Source: Paractinoplanes durhamensis
Lineage (GTDB): Bacteria > Actinomycetota > Actinomycetes > Mycobacteriales > Micromonosporaceae
DNA length: 64,000 bases
NCBI RefSeq assembly: GCF_016862175.1
Contig: NZ_BOML01000003.1
Location: 62,001-126,000, forward strand
Reading direction: 5' to 3'
In this document: positions 55,110-63,408 of the stretch, piece after piece
How the letters are laid out: the number at the start of each line of letters is the position of its first letter
Numbering within the stretch: position 1 is the first letter of the stretch
The notes under the pieces: model-generated
The model's input: the letters and a program-made list of their open reading frames with translations, nothing else
Databases searched by the model: none
Told to the model about the DNA's origin: nothing
Made by a program: the position numbers and the translations under genes

Positions 55110-55262
55110 CCGTCCGTAGGCCTGCTCGAACTCGACTCCGAGGTCCTGCTCACCCCGGCCGACGACCAGCGGCTCGTGCTGCTCACCGCCCCGGCCGGGA
55201 CGTCCACCGCGGCGAGCCTCGAACTGCTGCGGGTGGTCGGGCCGGAGTCGTTCACGGAGTGA
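55073..55262 (+). pseudogene. C-terminal fragment of an MmyB-type HTH regulator
   Basis: Open to TGA at 55260. It reads NRTTRLRLQHPSVGLLELDS, then LLTPADDQRLVLLTAPAGTSTAASLELLRV, which matches the C-terminus of XRE regulators with an MmyB-like ligand domain (HPVVG..L..ADPG..LVVYTAEPGSPS). The HTH and most of the ligand domain are absent. Head-to-head with the truncated dehydrogenase. Confidence 0.7.
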
Positions 55263-55335
55263 GCCGGGTGAAGGGGTTGTGGAGACCTCGTGATGACGGC
55301 CTGGAAGTGGGTGTCACGCCGCTAGCCTCGGCCAC

Positions 55336-56340
55336 ATGAAGATCATCAGCACGGCTGCGGTGGTCCGGCCGGTCCACGTACCGAAAGAGCAACGCAAGGT
55401 GGTCAGCGTGCTGCTGTGGCTTCTGGTGGTTCCGGCCCTCGTCTGGCTCGTTCTGCGGGTGGGTGGCTGGGAGCGCGGGCTGCTCGTGCAGTTGATGGCC
55501 TTCACGCCGTACGTCGCCCTCTGGAGCCTCGTGCCCACCGTGCTGGCCGTCGGCTTCCGGCGCTGGCCCACCGCGGCGGTCGCGTTCGCCATCGTCCTGG
55601 CCTTCGCCGTGCTGGTGATGCCGCGGGCCCGGACCAGCGACCAGGGGCCGTCGCAGGGGGTCGAGCTGCACGTGATGACCAGCAACATGCGGATCGGCGG
55701 AGCCGACCCGGCGACCATCGTGCGGCTGGTCCGGGAGAACAAGGTCGACGTGCTCGCGCTGCAGGAGTTCAGCCCGAGCGGGCGGCGCGGGCTGGAGAAG
55801 AACGGGCTTCTCGAACTGCTGCCGTACTCGTCGCTCGGCGACGAACCCGGCGCGTCCGGCTCCGGGATCTACTCACGCTTTCCGCTCACCGGGGCCGGCG
55901 ATCGGCGGTACGGCGGTGGCTTCCGGCAGGCGTACGGGACGATTCAGCCGCTCGGGGCCGGGCCGGTGCTGTTCGAGTCCGTGCATCCGCGGGCGCCGGT
56001 CACGCTGCCCGAGAACCGGCTCTGGCAGGCCGACCTCGCCGAGGAGCCGCAGCCGGAGGCGGACGGGCCGCCGCGCGTGCTGCTCGGCGACTTCAACGCG
56101 ACGCTCGACCACCGCTCGATGCGCAAGCTGGTCGACGCCGGCTACCGGGACGCCGGCGACGCCACCGGCACCGGGCTGGTCACCACCTGGCCGTACATGG
56201 AGCACCGCGGAGTTCCGAAGGTGACCATCGACCACGTGCTCGTCGACCGGCGGATCGGCGTACGCCAAATGAGCGCGCACCGGATCCCCAACACCGACCA
56301 CCGTGCCCTTATCGCGGTCATCACCGTGCCGGCGGCATGA
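55336..56340 (+). CDS. Membrane-anchored EEP phosphodiesterase paralogue
   Basis: 334 aa. Same plan as the 53144 gene: three membrane helices, then MTSNMRIGG, LALQEFSP, LGDFNATLDH, TIDHVLVDRR and NTDHRALIA. The two are about 1.2 kb apart and share WERG-L-VQL-AFTPY in the membrane region. Stop overlaps the GNAT start (ATGA). Confidence 0.87.
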   Translation: MKIISTAAVVRPVHVPKEQRKVVSVLLWLLVVPALVWLVLRVGGWERGLLVQLMAFTPYVALWSLVPTVLAVGFRRWPTAAVAFAIVLAFAVLVMPRARTSDQGPSQGVELHVMTSNMRIGGADPATIVRLVRENKVDVLALQEFSPSGRRGLEKNGLLELLPYSSLGDEPGASGSGIYSRFPLTGAGDRRYGGGFRQAYGTIQPLGAGPVLFESVHPRAPVTLPENRLWQADLAEEPQPEADGPPRVLLGDFNATLDHRSMRKLVDAGYRDAGDATGTGLVTTWPYMEHRGVPKVTIDHVLVDRRIGVRQMSAHRIPNTDHRALIAVITVPAA

Positions 56341-56867
56341 TGATCGGCGTGACCACCACCCGTCTCGTCGCCGTCGGCGACGCACCCGAGCTGGCCGCGC
56401 TGCTCGTCGCGAACCGCGACTTCCTGGCGCCGTGGGAACCGTTTCGCCCGGCGGAGTTCTTCACCCCGGACGGGCAGGCCGCCTACCTCGAAGAAGTGCT
56501 GCGGCTGACCGCGGCCGGCTCCGCGGTGCCGCACGTGATCCTCGACGAGGACGGCCGGATCTGCGGCCGGATCACCCTCAGCGGCATCGTCCGCGGGCCG
56601 TCCCTCTCCGCCGACCTCGGCTACTGGGTGGCCGAGCAGGCGAACGGGAAGGGCCGGGCGTCGGCGGCGGTCGCGCACATCTGCCGCCTCGCCTTCGGCG
56701 AGCTCGGCCTCCACCGGGTCGAGGCGGGCGTGCAACCGCACAACGCGGCGTCCCAGCGGGTCCTGCACCGCAACGGCTTCCAGCGGTACGGGCTGGCACC
56801 GCGCTACCTGCACATCGACGGCGAGTGGCGCGACCACGTGCTGTTTCAGCTGCTCTCCGACGACTGA
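56337..56867 (+). CDS. RimJ/RimL-type GNAT acetyltransferase
   Basis: 176 aa. GYWVAEQANGKGRASAAVAHI is the acetyl-CoA loop; RVEAGVQPHNAASQRVLHRNGFQRYG the end of the fold; typical of ribosomal-protein serine/alanine N-acetyltransferases. ATG overlaps the EEP stop. The last 22 bases overlap the SelW-like gene on the other strand. Confidence 0.9.
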   Translation: MMIGVTTTRLVAVGDAPELAALLVANRDFLAPWEPFRPAEFFTPDGQAAYLEEVLRLTAAGSAVPHVILDEDGRICGRITLSGIVRGPSLSADLGYWVAEQANGKGRASAAVAHICRLAFGELGLHRVEAGVQPHNAASQRVLHRNGFQRYGLAPRYLHIDGEWRDHVLFQLLSDD

Positions 56868-57145
56868 GCGGATCGGTCGGTGTGGCCCAGATCGCGGTCG
56901 GGGGCGACCCGGTCGCGCACCTGTCGCTTCAGGTCGGCCAGCTCGGGGAAACCGCCCTGCTGCTTGCGGGACCACAGGCTCTCGCCGTCGAGGCGGATCT
57001 CGAAGACGCCGCCGATGCCGGGCACCAGCGCCACCTCGCCGAGGTCGCGCGGGAACGTGGTGAGCACCTCCTGCGCATACCAGGCGGCGCGCATCAGCCA
57101 GCGGCACTGGGTGCAGTACTCGATCTCCAAGCGGGGCGTGGTCAC
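56846..57145 (-). CDS. SelT/SelW/SelH-family thioredoxin-like protein
   Basis: 99 aa from a GTG. (M)TTPRLEIEYCTQCRWLMRAAW with redox CxxC at residues 11-14 (Cys, not selenocysteine), then TFPRDLGEVALVPGIGGVFEI and SRKQQGGFPE. Probable small redox protein. Divergent from the threonine-leader transcript. Confidence 0.87.
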   Translation of the reverse strand: MTTPRLEIEYCTQCRWLMRAAWYAQEVLTTFPRDLGEVALVPGIGGVFEIRLDGESLWSRKQQGGFPELADLKRQVRDRVAPDRDLGHTDRSAQSSESS

Positions 57146-57199
57146 CGGCCCAGCGTAATTCGGATGCTCTCCCCGAACGTTGCGGCCTAGCCTGGTCGC

Positions 57200-57256
57200 A
57201 TGATGCGCAGCTTCGAGACGACGACGCCGGTTCCACCCGGTGTCGATCATCGCTGA
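57200..57256 (+). CDS. Threonine leader peptide of the ThrRS-like gene
   Basis: An 18-codon frame, MMRSFETTTPVPPGVDHR, with three consecutive ACG (Thr) codons at 57218-57226, lies just upstream of a terminator/antiterminator pair and a threonyl-tRNA synthetase gene. A possible -10 (TAGCCT at 57188-57193) would start the transcript at the ATG. Its TGA is ten bases before the antiterminator stem, so a terminating ribosome would cover the first stem half. Confidence 0.85.
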   Translation: MMRSFETTTPVPPGVDHR

Positions 57257-57265
57257 ACTGCGACC

Positions 57266-57309
57266 GCTCCGGGCGAGATGCCCGGAGCCGGGGGTCTCGC
57301 CCTCTTTTT
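57266..57309 (+). promoter_or_regulatory. Transcription attenuator of the ThrRS-like gene
   Basis: Two exclusive hairpins. Antiterminator: GCTCCGGGC (57266-57274) with GCCCGGAGC (57280-57288), perfect. Terminator: GGGCGAGA (57271-57278) with TCTCGCCC (57295-57302), with an inner CCCG/CGGG, followed by TCTTTTT. Both use 57271-57288. Ribosome stalling at the Thr codons would allow the antiterminator; normal termination at 57256 would mask it. Confidence 0.85.
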
Positions 57310-57322
57310 CGAGGAGACCCCT

Positions 57323-58528
57323 GTGTCTGTCGACCATCGTAAGCTCGGGCGTGAGCTCGACCTCTTCGACTCCGACCCGCTGATCGGTGCGGGCCTGCCG
57401 TTCTGGCTGCCCGACGGCGCCGCCGCGCGCCACCAGGTGGAGTCCTATCTGCACGAGCTGGAACGCCGCAACGGCTACCGGCACGTGCACTCCCCCGCCC
57501 TCGGCAAACGCCAGATGTACGAGATGTCGGGGCACTGGCAGAACTTCGCCGACGACATGTTCCCGCCGATCCGGCTCGGCGGTGACGAGCTGGTGCTGCG
57601 GCCCAGCCAGTGCCCGCACCACGCGCTCATCTTCAAATCCCGGCAACGCTCCTACCGTGACCTGCCGTTGCGGATCGCCGAGGTCGGGCCGATGTACCGG
57701 GCCGAACGCTCCGGGGTGCTCGGCGGGCTGGCCCGGGTGCGGTCCATCCAGCTCGACGACGCGCACAACTTCTGCGCCCTCGACCAGGTCGGCGACGAGG
57801 TCGGGTCGGTTCTCCGCCTCATGCGGGTGGCCCACGACGCGCTCGGATTCGCGCCGTCCGCGGTCCGGCTGTCGCTGCGCGGCGACTCCGGCAAGTACGC
57901 CGGGGACGACGCGATGTGGGCGCGGGCCGAGGTGTTGCTGCGGTCCGCGCTCGTCGACGCGGGCATCTCGTTCGACGAGGTGCCGGGCGAGGCCGCCTTC
58001 TACGGGCCGAAGATCGATGTGCAGATCGAGGACTCGGCCGGGCGCGACTGGACCCTCGCCACCATCCAGATCGACTTCCACCAGCCGGCCCAGTTCGACC
58101 TGTCCTACGCGGCCGCCGACGGTGGGCGGGAACGGCCGGTCATGGTGCATCAAAGCCTGATCGGCTCGATGGAACGGCTCTTCGGCCACCTCATCGAGGT
58201 GCACGGCGGGGCGTTCCCGGTCTGGTACGCGCCGGTGCAGATCGACGTGCTGCCACTCGGTGCCGGCCAGGCCGAGGCGGCCCGCGGATTCGCCGCCGCT
58301 GCCATCGAGGCCGGGTTGCGGGCCGAGGTGCACGAGGAGGGCTCGCTCGGCGCGCGCATCCGGGCTGCGGTTGTCGACCGGAAAATCCCGTACGCAGGAA
58401 TCGTCGGCGAGCGGGAGGTGGCCGACAACCTGATCGCCCTGCGCCTGCGCGACGGACGTCAGTTACCGGCGATGCCGGCGGCGGAGGCGATCGCGCTGAT
58501 CGCCGCCGCCGGCCGGCCGCCGCTCTAA
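57323..58528 (+). CDS. Short threonyl-tRNA synthetase without editing domains
   Basis: 401 aa from a GTG, with GAGGAG six bases upstream. It has only the catalytic and anticodon-binding domains of ThrRS: motif 1 region (FWLPDGAAARHQVESYLHEL), motif 2 (YRAERSGVLGGLARVRSIQLDDAHNF), motif 3 (GSMERLFGHLIE) and zinc ligands as C in PSQCPHH, H in DDAHNF, H in MVHQSLIG. The N-terminal TGS and editing domains of the ~650-aa form are absent. Likely a second, regulated ThrRS; the main thrS should lie elsewhere. Stop overlaps the cimA stop by four bases. Confidence 0.88.
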   Translation: MSVDHRKLGRELDLFDSDPLIGAGLPFWLPDGAAARHQVESYLHELERRNGYRHVHSPALGKRQMYEMSGHWQNFADDMFPPIRLGGDELVLRPSQCPHHALIFKSRQRSYRDLPLRIAEVGPMYRAERSGVLGGLARVRSIQLDDAHNFCALDQVGDEVGSVLRLMRVAHDALGFAPSAVRLSLRGDSGKYAGDDAMWARAEVLLRSALVDAGISFDEVPGEAAFYGPKIDVQIEDSAGRDWTLATIQIDFHQPAQFDLSYAAADGGRERPVMVHQSLIGSMERLFGHLIEVHGGAFPVWYAPVQIDVLPLGAGQAEAARGFAAAAIEAGLRAEVHEEGSLGARIRAAVVDRKIPYAGIVGEREVADNLIALRLRDGRQLPAMPAAEAIALIAAAGRPPL

Positions 58529-60111
58529 GCCGCCGCGGTGGTGCGGGCGAGACCGTAGGTGAGGGCGTCGACGAGCGCCACCCAGCTGGCCTCGACGATG
58601 TTCTCGTGCACGCCGACCGTGGTCCAGTCGCGGTTGCCGTCGGCGCTCTCCAGCAGCACCCGGGTGACCGCGTTGGTGCCGTGGCTGCCCTCCAGGATGC
58701 GCACCTTGTAGTCGGTCAGCTCGACCGTCTTCAGCTGCGGGTAGTGCTGCGACAGCGCTACCCGCAGCGCCTCGTCGAGCGCGTTGACCGGGCCGTTGCC
58801 CTCGGCGGTGGCGATCACCCGCTCGCCGCGCACCCGGACCTTGACGGTCGCCTCGGACACCACCGCGCCGTCCTCACGGTGCTCGACCAGCACCCGGTAC
58901 GACTCCAGGGTGAACGGGCGGGCGTAGCCCTCGCCCGGCAGCTCGGCCCGCACCAGCAGCTCGAAGGAAGCGTCCGCGGCCTCGAACGACCAGCCGCCCG
59001 CCTCCAGGTCCTTCACCTTCTGGGTGACCACCGAGACGGCATCCGGGTGGCCGGCCAGATCCAGGCCGAGCTCGCGACTCTTGAGCTCGATGCTGGCCCG
59101 GCCGGCCATCTCCGTCACCAGGATCCGCATGTCATTGCCTACCACCGACGGGTCGACGTGGTTGTAGAGCAGCGGATCCACCTTGATCGCGCTCGCGTGC
59201 AGCCCCGCCTTGTGAGCGAAAGCAGCGGCCCCGACGTAGGCCTGGTGGGTGTCGGGGGCGATATTGGCGATCTCGGCGAGCGCGGTGGAAACCCGCGTCG
59301 CCTTCTCGAGGCAGCCGTCCGGTAGAACGGTGATCCCGAGCTTGAGTTGCACATTGCTGACCGTGGCGAACAGGTCGGCGTTGCCGGGGCGCTCGCCGTA
59401 GCCGTTCGCGGTGCACTGGAAGTGCTTCACGCCCGCCTCGACGGCGGCGATCGTGTTGGCGACCGCGCAGGACGTGTCGTTCTGGCAGTGGATGCCGAGC
59501 TGGTCGGCGCCCACACCGGTCCGCTCGACGACCTCCTGCACCGCCTTGGTGATCATCGACGGGAGCATGCCGCCGTTCGTGTCACACATGACGACCCGCT
59601 CGGCGCCGGCCTCGAACGCGGCCTCCACGACGCTCGCGGTGTACGCCGGGTCGAAGCGGAAGCCGTCGAAGAAGTGCTCGCAGTCGACGAACACGCGACG
59701 ACCGTTCGCCTTCAGGAACCGGACCGTGTCCCGGACCATCGCCAGGTTCTCGTCGCCGGTCGTCCGCAACGCCCGCTCGACGTGCCGGATGTCCGACTTC
59801 GCCACCACGCAGACCACCGGGGTCTCGGCGTCGAGCAGCGCCTTGACCTGCTTGTCCGCCTCGACGGCCACGCCGGCCTTGCGGGTCGCGCCGAACGCCA
59901 CCAGCAGCGCGTGCTTCAGGTCCAGCTCGGTCTTCGCCCGTTCGAAGAACTCGGTGTCCTTGGGCATCGCGCCCGGCCACCCGCCCTCGATGAAGCCCAC
60001 GCCGAACTCGTCCAGCAGCTTCGCCACCGCGAGCTTGTCGGCAACCGAATAGCTGATCCCTTCACGCTGCCCGCCATCGCGCAGTGTCGTGTCGAAGACC
60101 TGGTAGTCCAT
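58525..60111 (-). CDS. cimA: Citramalate synthase
   Basis: 528 aa from MDYQVFDTTLRDGGQREGIS; the frame is open further upstream, but this is the family start. TIM-barrel DRE-metallolyase (DTTLRDGGQREG, FIEGGWPGAMPKDTEFF, TNGGMLPSMI), then a LeuA-type regulatory domain (about 390-528). Condenses acetyl-CoA and pyruvate to citramalate, a threonine-independent entry to isoleucine. Leader peptide and terminator upstream suggest attenuation by branched-chain amino acids. Confidence 0.93.
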   Translation of the reverse strand: MDYQVFDTTLRDGGQREGISYSVADKLAVAKLLDEFGVGFIEGGWPGAMPKDTEFFERAKTELDLKHALLVAFGATRKAGVAVEADKQVKALLDAETPVVCVVAKSDIRHVERALRTTGDENLAMVRDTVRFLKANGRRVFVDCEHFFDGFRFDPAYTASVVEAAFEAGAERVVMCDTNGGMLPSMITKAVQEVVERTGVGADQLGIHCQNDTSCAVANTIAAVEAGVKHFQCTANGYGERPGNADLFATVSNVQLKLGITVLPDGCLEKATRVSTALAEIANIAPDTHQAYVGAAAFAHKAGLHASAIKVDPLLYNHVDPSVVGNDMRILVTEMAGRASIELKSRELGLDLAGHPDAVSVVTQKVKDLEAGGWSFEAADASFELLVRAELPGEGYARPFTLESYRVLVEHREDGAVVSEATVKVRVRGERVIATAEGNGPVNALDEALRVALSQHYPQLKTVELTDYKVRILEGSHGTNAVTRVLLESADGNRDWTTVGVHENIVEASWVALVDALTYGLARTTAAA

Positions 60112-60151
60112 GGGGGAAGTCCCTTTCCGAGGATGGTTTGGCGGGCCCAAC

Positions 60152-60181
60152 AAAAAGACCCCCCGCGGATGCGGGAGGTCT
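60152..60181 (-). terminator. Attenuator terminator before cimA
   Basis: On the minus strand AGACCTCCCGC pairs with GCGGGGGGTCT (one T-G pair) around ATCC, followed by TTTTTG. It lies between the leader peptide and cimA, 40 bases before the start. A preceding stem GCGCG..CGCGC spans 60182-60210. Confidence 0.85.
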
Positions 60182-60209
60182 GCGCGTCGGCGAAGAGTCA
60201 GCCGGCGCG

Positions 60210-60254
60210 CTAGGTGCCAATAATCAGCACGGAGTGGGTCACGACATGAAGCAT
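60210..60254 (-). CDS. Branched-chain leader peptide of cimA
   Basis: 14-codon frame MLHVVTHSVLIIGT rich in Val, Leu and Ile (VV, VLII), ending TAG 29 bases before the terminator hairpin. This is the form of ilv/leu leader peptides. I could not resolve a clear antiterminator; the GC-rich stem just after the stop may be the pause or antitermination element. Confidence 0.75.
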   Translation of the reverse strand: MLHVVTHSVLIIGT

Positions 60255-60311
60255 GCCACTCTCGGCCTTCGTGGGAAGCGTTGTTCCACCTTTCGAGACT
60301 AGGTTGGGGGC

Positions 60312-61052
60312 GTGGTGACCGAGTCGTACCCCCGGAATCTTGGTTTCTCGAAGACCTACAACTTCCGTGACGTGGGCGGTTACGCCGGGCTGGACGGGCG
60401 CACCGTGCAGTGGCGGCGACTGTTCCGCTCGGACGCGTTGCATCGGATCGGCGAAGAGGACGCAGCCGCGTTCGCCTCGTTGGGCGTACGGACAGTGATC
60501 GACCTGCGGCGGCCGTTCGAGATCGAGCGGTACGGCCGAGTGGCCGAGCGCTACGGCCTGGACTACCGCAATCTGGTCCTGCAGCACGTCGACTGGGAGG
60601 AGATCGACCACCCGGACGACGTAGTCCACGAGCGCTGGCTGGCCGATCGGTATTTGAACTTCGCGGAGGACGGCCAGGAGGCACTGCTCGCCTCGCTGCG
60701 AATCATCGCCGATCCTTCGCGGGCGCCGGTGATCGTGCACTGCATGGCGGGCAAGGACCGAACCGGCACGGTCTGCGCCTTGACTCTGTCGTTGCTTGGC
60801 GTGTCCGACGAGGACATCGCGGCCGACTACGCCTTGACCACCTCGTCGATGAAGCGGCTCACCGATTACCTGCTGGAGAACCATCCTTCGGCCGTTCTCG
60901 GCAATGAGCACATGTTCGATTCCCCGCCGGGGGCCATGCTGATGTTCCTGTCTGATTTGCGGGAAATGCACGGGTCGGTTGAGGAGTATGTCCGGGATAT
61001 CGGGCTTCTCGGCAAAGAGATTTCCTCTCTGCGGGGGCACCTGCTCTCCTAG
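60312..61052 (+). CDS. Tyrosine-protein phosphatase
   Basis: 246 aa. Cys-based PTP loop HCMAGKDRTG (Cys144, Arg150), with NFRDVGGY and RSDALHRI at the N-terminus as in the PTP/MptpB-like family. Cytoplasmic or secreted effector not indicated; no signal peptide. Divergent from cimA; followed by a large palindromic non-coding element. Confidence 0.92.
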   Translation: MVTESYPRNLGFSKTYNFRDVGGYAGLDGRTVQWRRLFRSDALHRIGEEDAAAFASLGVRTVIDLRRPFEIERYGRVAERYGLDYRNLVLQHVDWEEIDHPDDVVHERWLADRYLNFAEDGQEALLASLRIIADPSRAPVIVHCMAGKDRTGTVCALTLSLLGVSDEDIAADYALTTSSMKRLTDYLLENHPSAVLGNEHMFDSPPGAMLMFLSDLREMHGSVEEYVRDIGLLGKEISSLRGHLLS

Positions 61053-61064
61053 GCTTTCTTGCGC

Positions 61065-62180
61065 TGGGACGGCTGAGGGCCGGGGGTAACCACGCTGGGC
61101 GGTAAAGCATCTATGCCCTGCGTGGTCACCCCCGGCCCTCAACCTCGCGTGGGAACACCTGACGGCCAGGACTCCGGTCACCCGCAGCCGAGTGCACGGC
61201 CCAGCAGGCGGTCCCCTGACGGCAACCGGTCTGGCTGCCGCGCGGTGGCACAGCCAGGCATTCCACTCACCCGGGCAGACCTGCGTGGTGGGTCAAGCGA
61301 ACATTCAGCGCCGCCCACGGCCATAGATGCGAACGGCGAGAGGACACCGTTGTCCAAGTCGACTGCGAACGCTTCGTCACCCATAGCCAGGTAACTGGCC
61401 CACGGCGCGAGCGCGCAAGCTTCAAAAGGGTTGCCCAAGCCCTCACCCGTACCCCCCACGGGTTTGCCCCGAACTGTGGGAAGGGAAGAGCCTTAACGAG
61501 CTTGCGTGTGGCCGCCGTAGTCCAGGTCGACTTCGAACGCTTCGGCGGAAAAGCAAAGGTCAAACCCGTGGTGGGTACGGGTGGGGGTTGGAGGGGGCTT
61601 TTTAGAGCTTGCGTGCCCCCGCCGTCGTCCAAGTCGACTTTGAACGCTTCGTCCTGTCCACCCCTCGTTTGGTCACCTGTCTACTGCGCGAAGTGCCGCT
61701 CACGCGGAAAAGCAAAGGTCAAACCCGTGGTGGGTACGGGTGGGGGGTTGGAGGGGGCTTTTAGAGCTTGCGTGCCCCCGCCGTTGTTTACGTTGACTTT
61801 GAGCGCTTCGTGGTGTCTTCCCCTGGTTTGGTTACCTGGCTATGGCGCGAGCGCGCAAGCTTTATAAGGGGTTCCACCACTACCCACCTGTACCCACCAC
61901 GGGTTTGACCTTTTCTTGCTTCGGCCGTGGGCGGCGCTGAATGTTCGCTTGACCCACCACTCAGGTCCGCCCGGGTAAGTGAGTCTCCTGGCTGTGCCAC
62001 AGCGCGGCAGCCCGACCGGTTGCCGTCAGGGGACCGCTCGGCCGGACCGTGCAATCAGCAGCGGGTGACCGAGTCCTGGCCGCCAGTTGTTCCCACGCGA
62101 GGTTGAGGGCCGGGGGTGACCACGCAGGGCATAGATGCTTTACCGCCCAGCGTGGTCACCCCCGGCCCTCAGCCGTCCCA
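61065..62180. repeat. 1.1-kb palindromic non-coding element
   Basis: 1,116 bases between the stops of two convergent genes. Arms of 258 bp at 61065-61322 and 61923-62180 are inverted copies; the outer 92 bases differ at one position, with scattered mismatches inside. Each arm has a hairpin with 21-bp stems (61075-61095/61120-61140; 62105-62125/62150-62170). The centre holds direct and inverted copies of shorter motifs. No credible coding frame, and no target duplication seen. Confidence 0.92.
61498..61862. repeat. Internal repeat set of the palindromic element
   Basis: Motif AAAAGCAAAGGTCAAACCC followed by gtggtgggtacgggtg is at 61549 and 61708 and inverted near 61888-61918 and 61447-61468. 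GAGCTTGCGTG...CCGCCGT occurs at 61498, 61605 and 61764. GGCGCGAGCGCGCAAGCTT occurs at 61404-61422 and 61844-61862. Gene-like open frames across it shift with the repeats. Confidence 0.88.
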
Positions 62181-62198
62181 GAGTGAGAGAGCCCGGGG

Positions 62199-63296
62199 TC
62201 AAAGGACCCGATGAACCCAGCCGAACGGATCAGCGGAGCGACCACGCTGGATGTCAACCAACTCCTTGCGGAGGGCCATCGTCACCGAGCCGGAGCCACC
62301 ATCGGCCACCGTGAACTCGAAGTCCGGGGATTTGATGGTGCCGATCGGCGTGATCACGGCGGCGGTGCCGCACGCGAAGGCCTCGCGGATACGACCCGAC
62401 GCCGCGCCCTCGCGCCACTCGTCGATGCTCACCGGGCGCTCCTCGACGCGGCGGCCGGCCCGCTGGGCCAGCTTGATGACCGAGTCTCGGGTGATGCCCG
62501 GGAGGATCGTGCCGGTCAAAGGCGGGGTGACCAGGCTGCCGTCGTCGAGGACGAAGACCACGTTCATGCCGCCCAGCTCGTCGACGAACTTCCGCTCGAC
62601 CGCGTCGAGGTAGACGACCTGGTCGCAGCCGTTCTCGATGGCCTCGGCCTGGGCTGACAGGCCCGCCGCGTAGTTGCCGCCGCACTTCGCCGCGCCGGTG
62701 CCGCCGGGGGCCGCCCGGGTGAAGTCGGGGGTTACCCACACCGAGACCGGCTTCACGCCGCCGGAGAAGTAGGCGCCGACCGGGGACGCGATGACCAGGT
62801 AGAGGTATTCGAGGGCGGGGCGCACGCCGAGGAAGACCTCGCTGGCGTATGCGAAGGGGCGCAGGTAGAGGCTGCCCTCCTCGCTCTGCGGGATCCAATT
62901 CTCGTCTATCCGGATGATCTCGCGGAGCGACTGGAGGAACGCGGCCTGCGGCAGCTGTGGCATGGCCATTCGCTGGGCCGACTGGGCGAAGCGGGCCGCG
63001 TTGGCGTCGGGGCGGAACATCGCCACGCCGCCGTCGGCCATCTTGTACGCCTTGAGGCCCTCGAAGATCTCCTGCGCGTAGTGCAGTACCGCGGAAGCGG
63101 GGTCGATCGAGATCGGCGCGCGGGCCTCGACCCGGCCGTCATACCAGCCCTTACCGTCGGCGTAGCGCACCGTCACCATGTGGTCGGTGAAGACGCGGCC
63201 GAAGCCGGGGTTGGCCAGCAGTGCCTCGCGCTCGGACTCGGCTACGGGTGCCGGGTTCGGACGGATCTCGAAATCGAGGTTGTCACCACCGCTCAT
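62199..63296 (-). CDS. ilvE: Branched-chain-amino-acid aminotransferase
   Basis: 365 aa from MSGGDNLDFEIRPNPAP, the usual start and length. PLP-fold IV: VLHYAQEIFEGLKAYK, PLP lysine in GGTGAAKCGGNYAAGL, and GTAAVITPIG. Last step of Leu, Ile and Val synthesis. Downstream of leuB on the same strand with a 112-base spacer. Confidence 0.97.
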   Translation of the reverse strand: MSGGDNLDFEIRPNPAPVAESEREALLANPGFGRVFTDHMVTVRYADGKGWYDGRVEARAPISIDPASAVLHYAQEIFEGLKAYKMADGGVAMFRPDANAARFAQSAQRMAMPQLPQAAFLQSLREIIRIDENWIPQSEEGSLYLRPFAYASEVFLGVRPALEYLYLVIASPVGAYFSGGVKPVSVWVTPDFTRAAPGGTGAAKCGGNYAAGLSAQAEAIENGCDQVVYLDAVERKFVDELGGMNVVFVLDDGSLVTPPLTGTILPGITRDSVIKLAQRAGRRVEERPVSIDEWREGAASGRIREAFACGTAAVITPIGTIKSPDFEFTVADGGSGSVTMALRKELVDIQRGRSADPFGWVHRVL

Positions 63297-63408
63297 GACC
63301 AGGAGACCTGCTTTCTGAGGAAAAGAATTGGGCATGCGTTCACCCCGCAGCGCTCCTGAAAGATACCCCGAACGGCCGTTAAGACAACGGTCGCAGGGGG
63401 TACGCGCG

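Noticed and set aside
57200..57322. T-box riboswitch before the ThrRS-like gene
   Set aside because: No T-box sequence or specifier stem; the short leader frame with Thr codons explains the hairpins better.
61502..61867. 121-codon frame inside the palindromic element
   Set aside because: It runs over the internal direct repeats, so the protein repeats itself by DNA repetition only; no RBS or known domain.
61065..62180. Insertion sequence
   Set aside because: Inverted ends would fit, but no transposase frame and no target-site duplication are visible.
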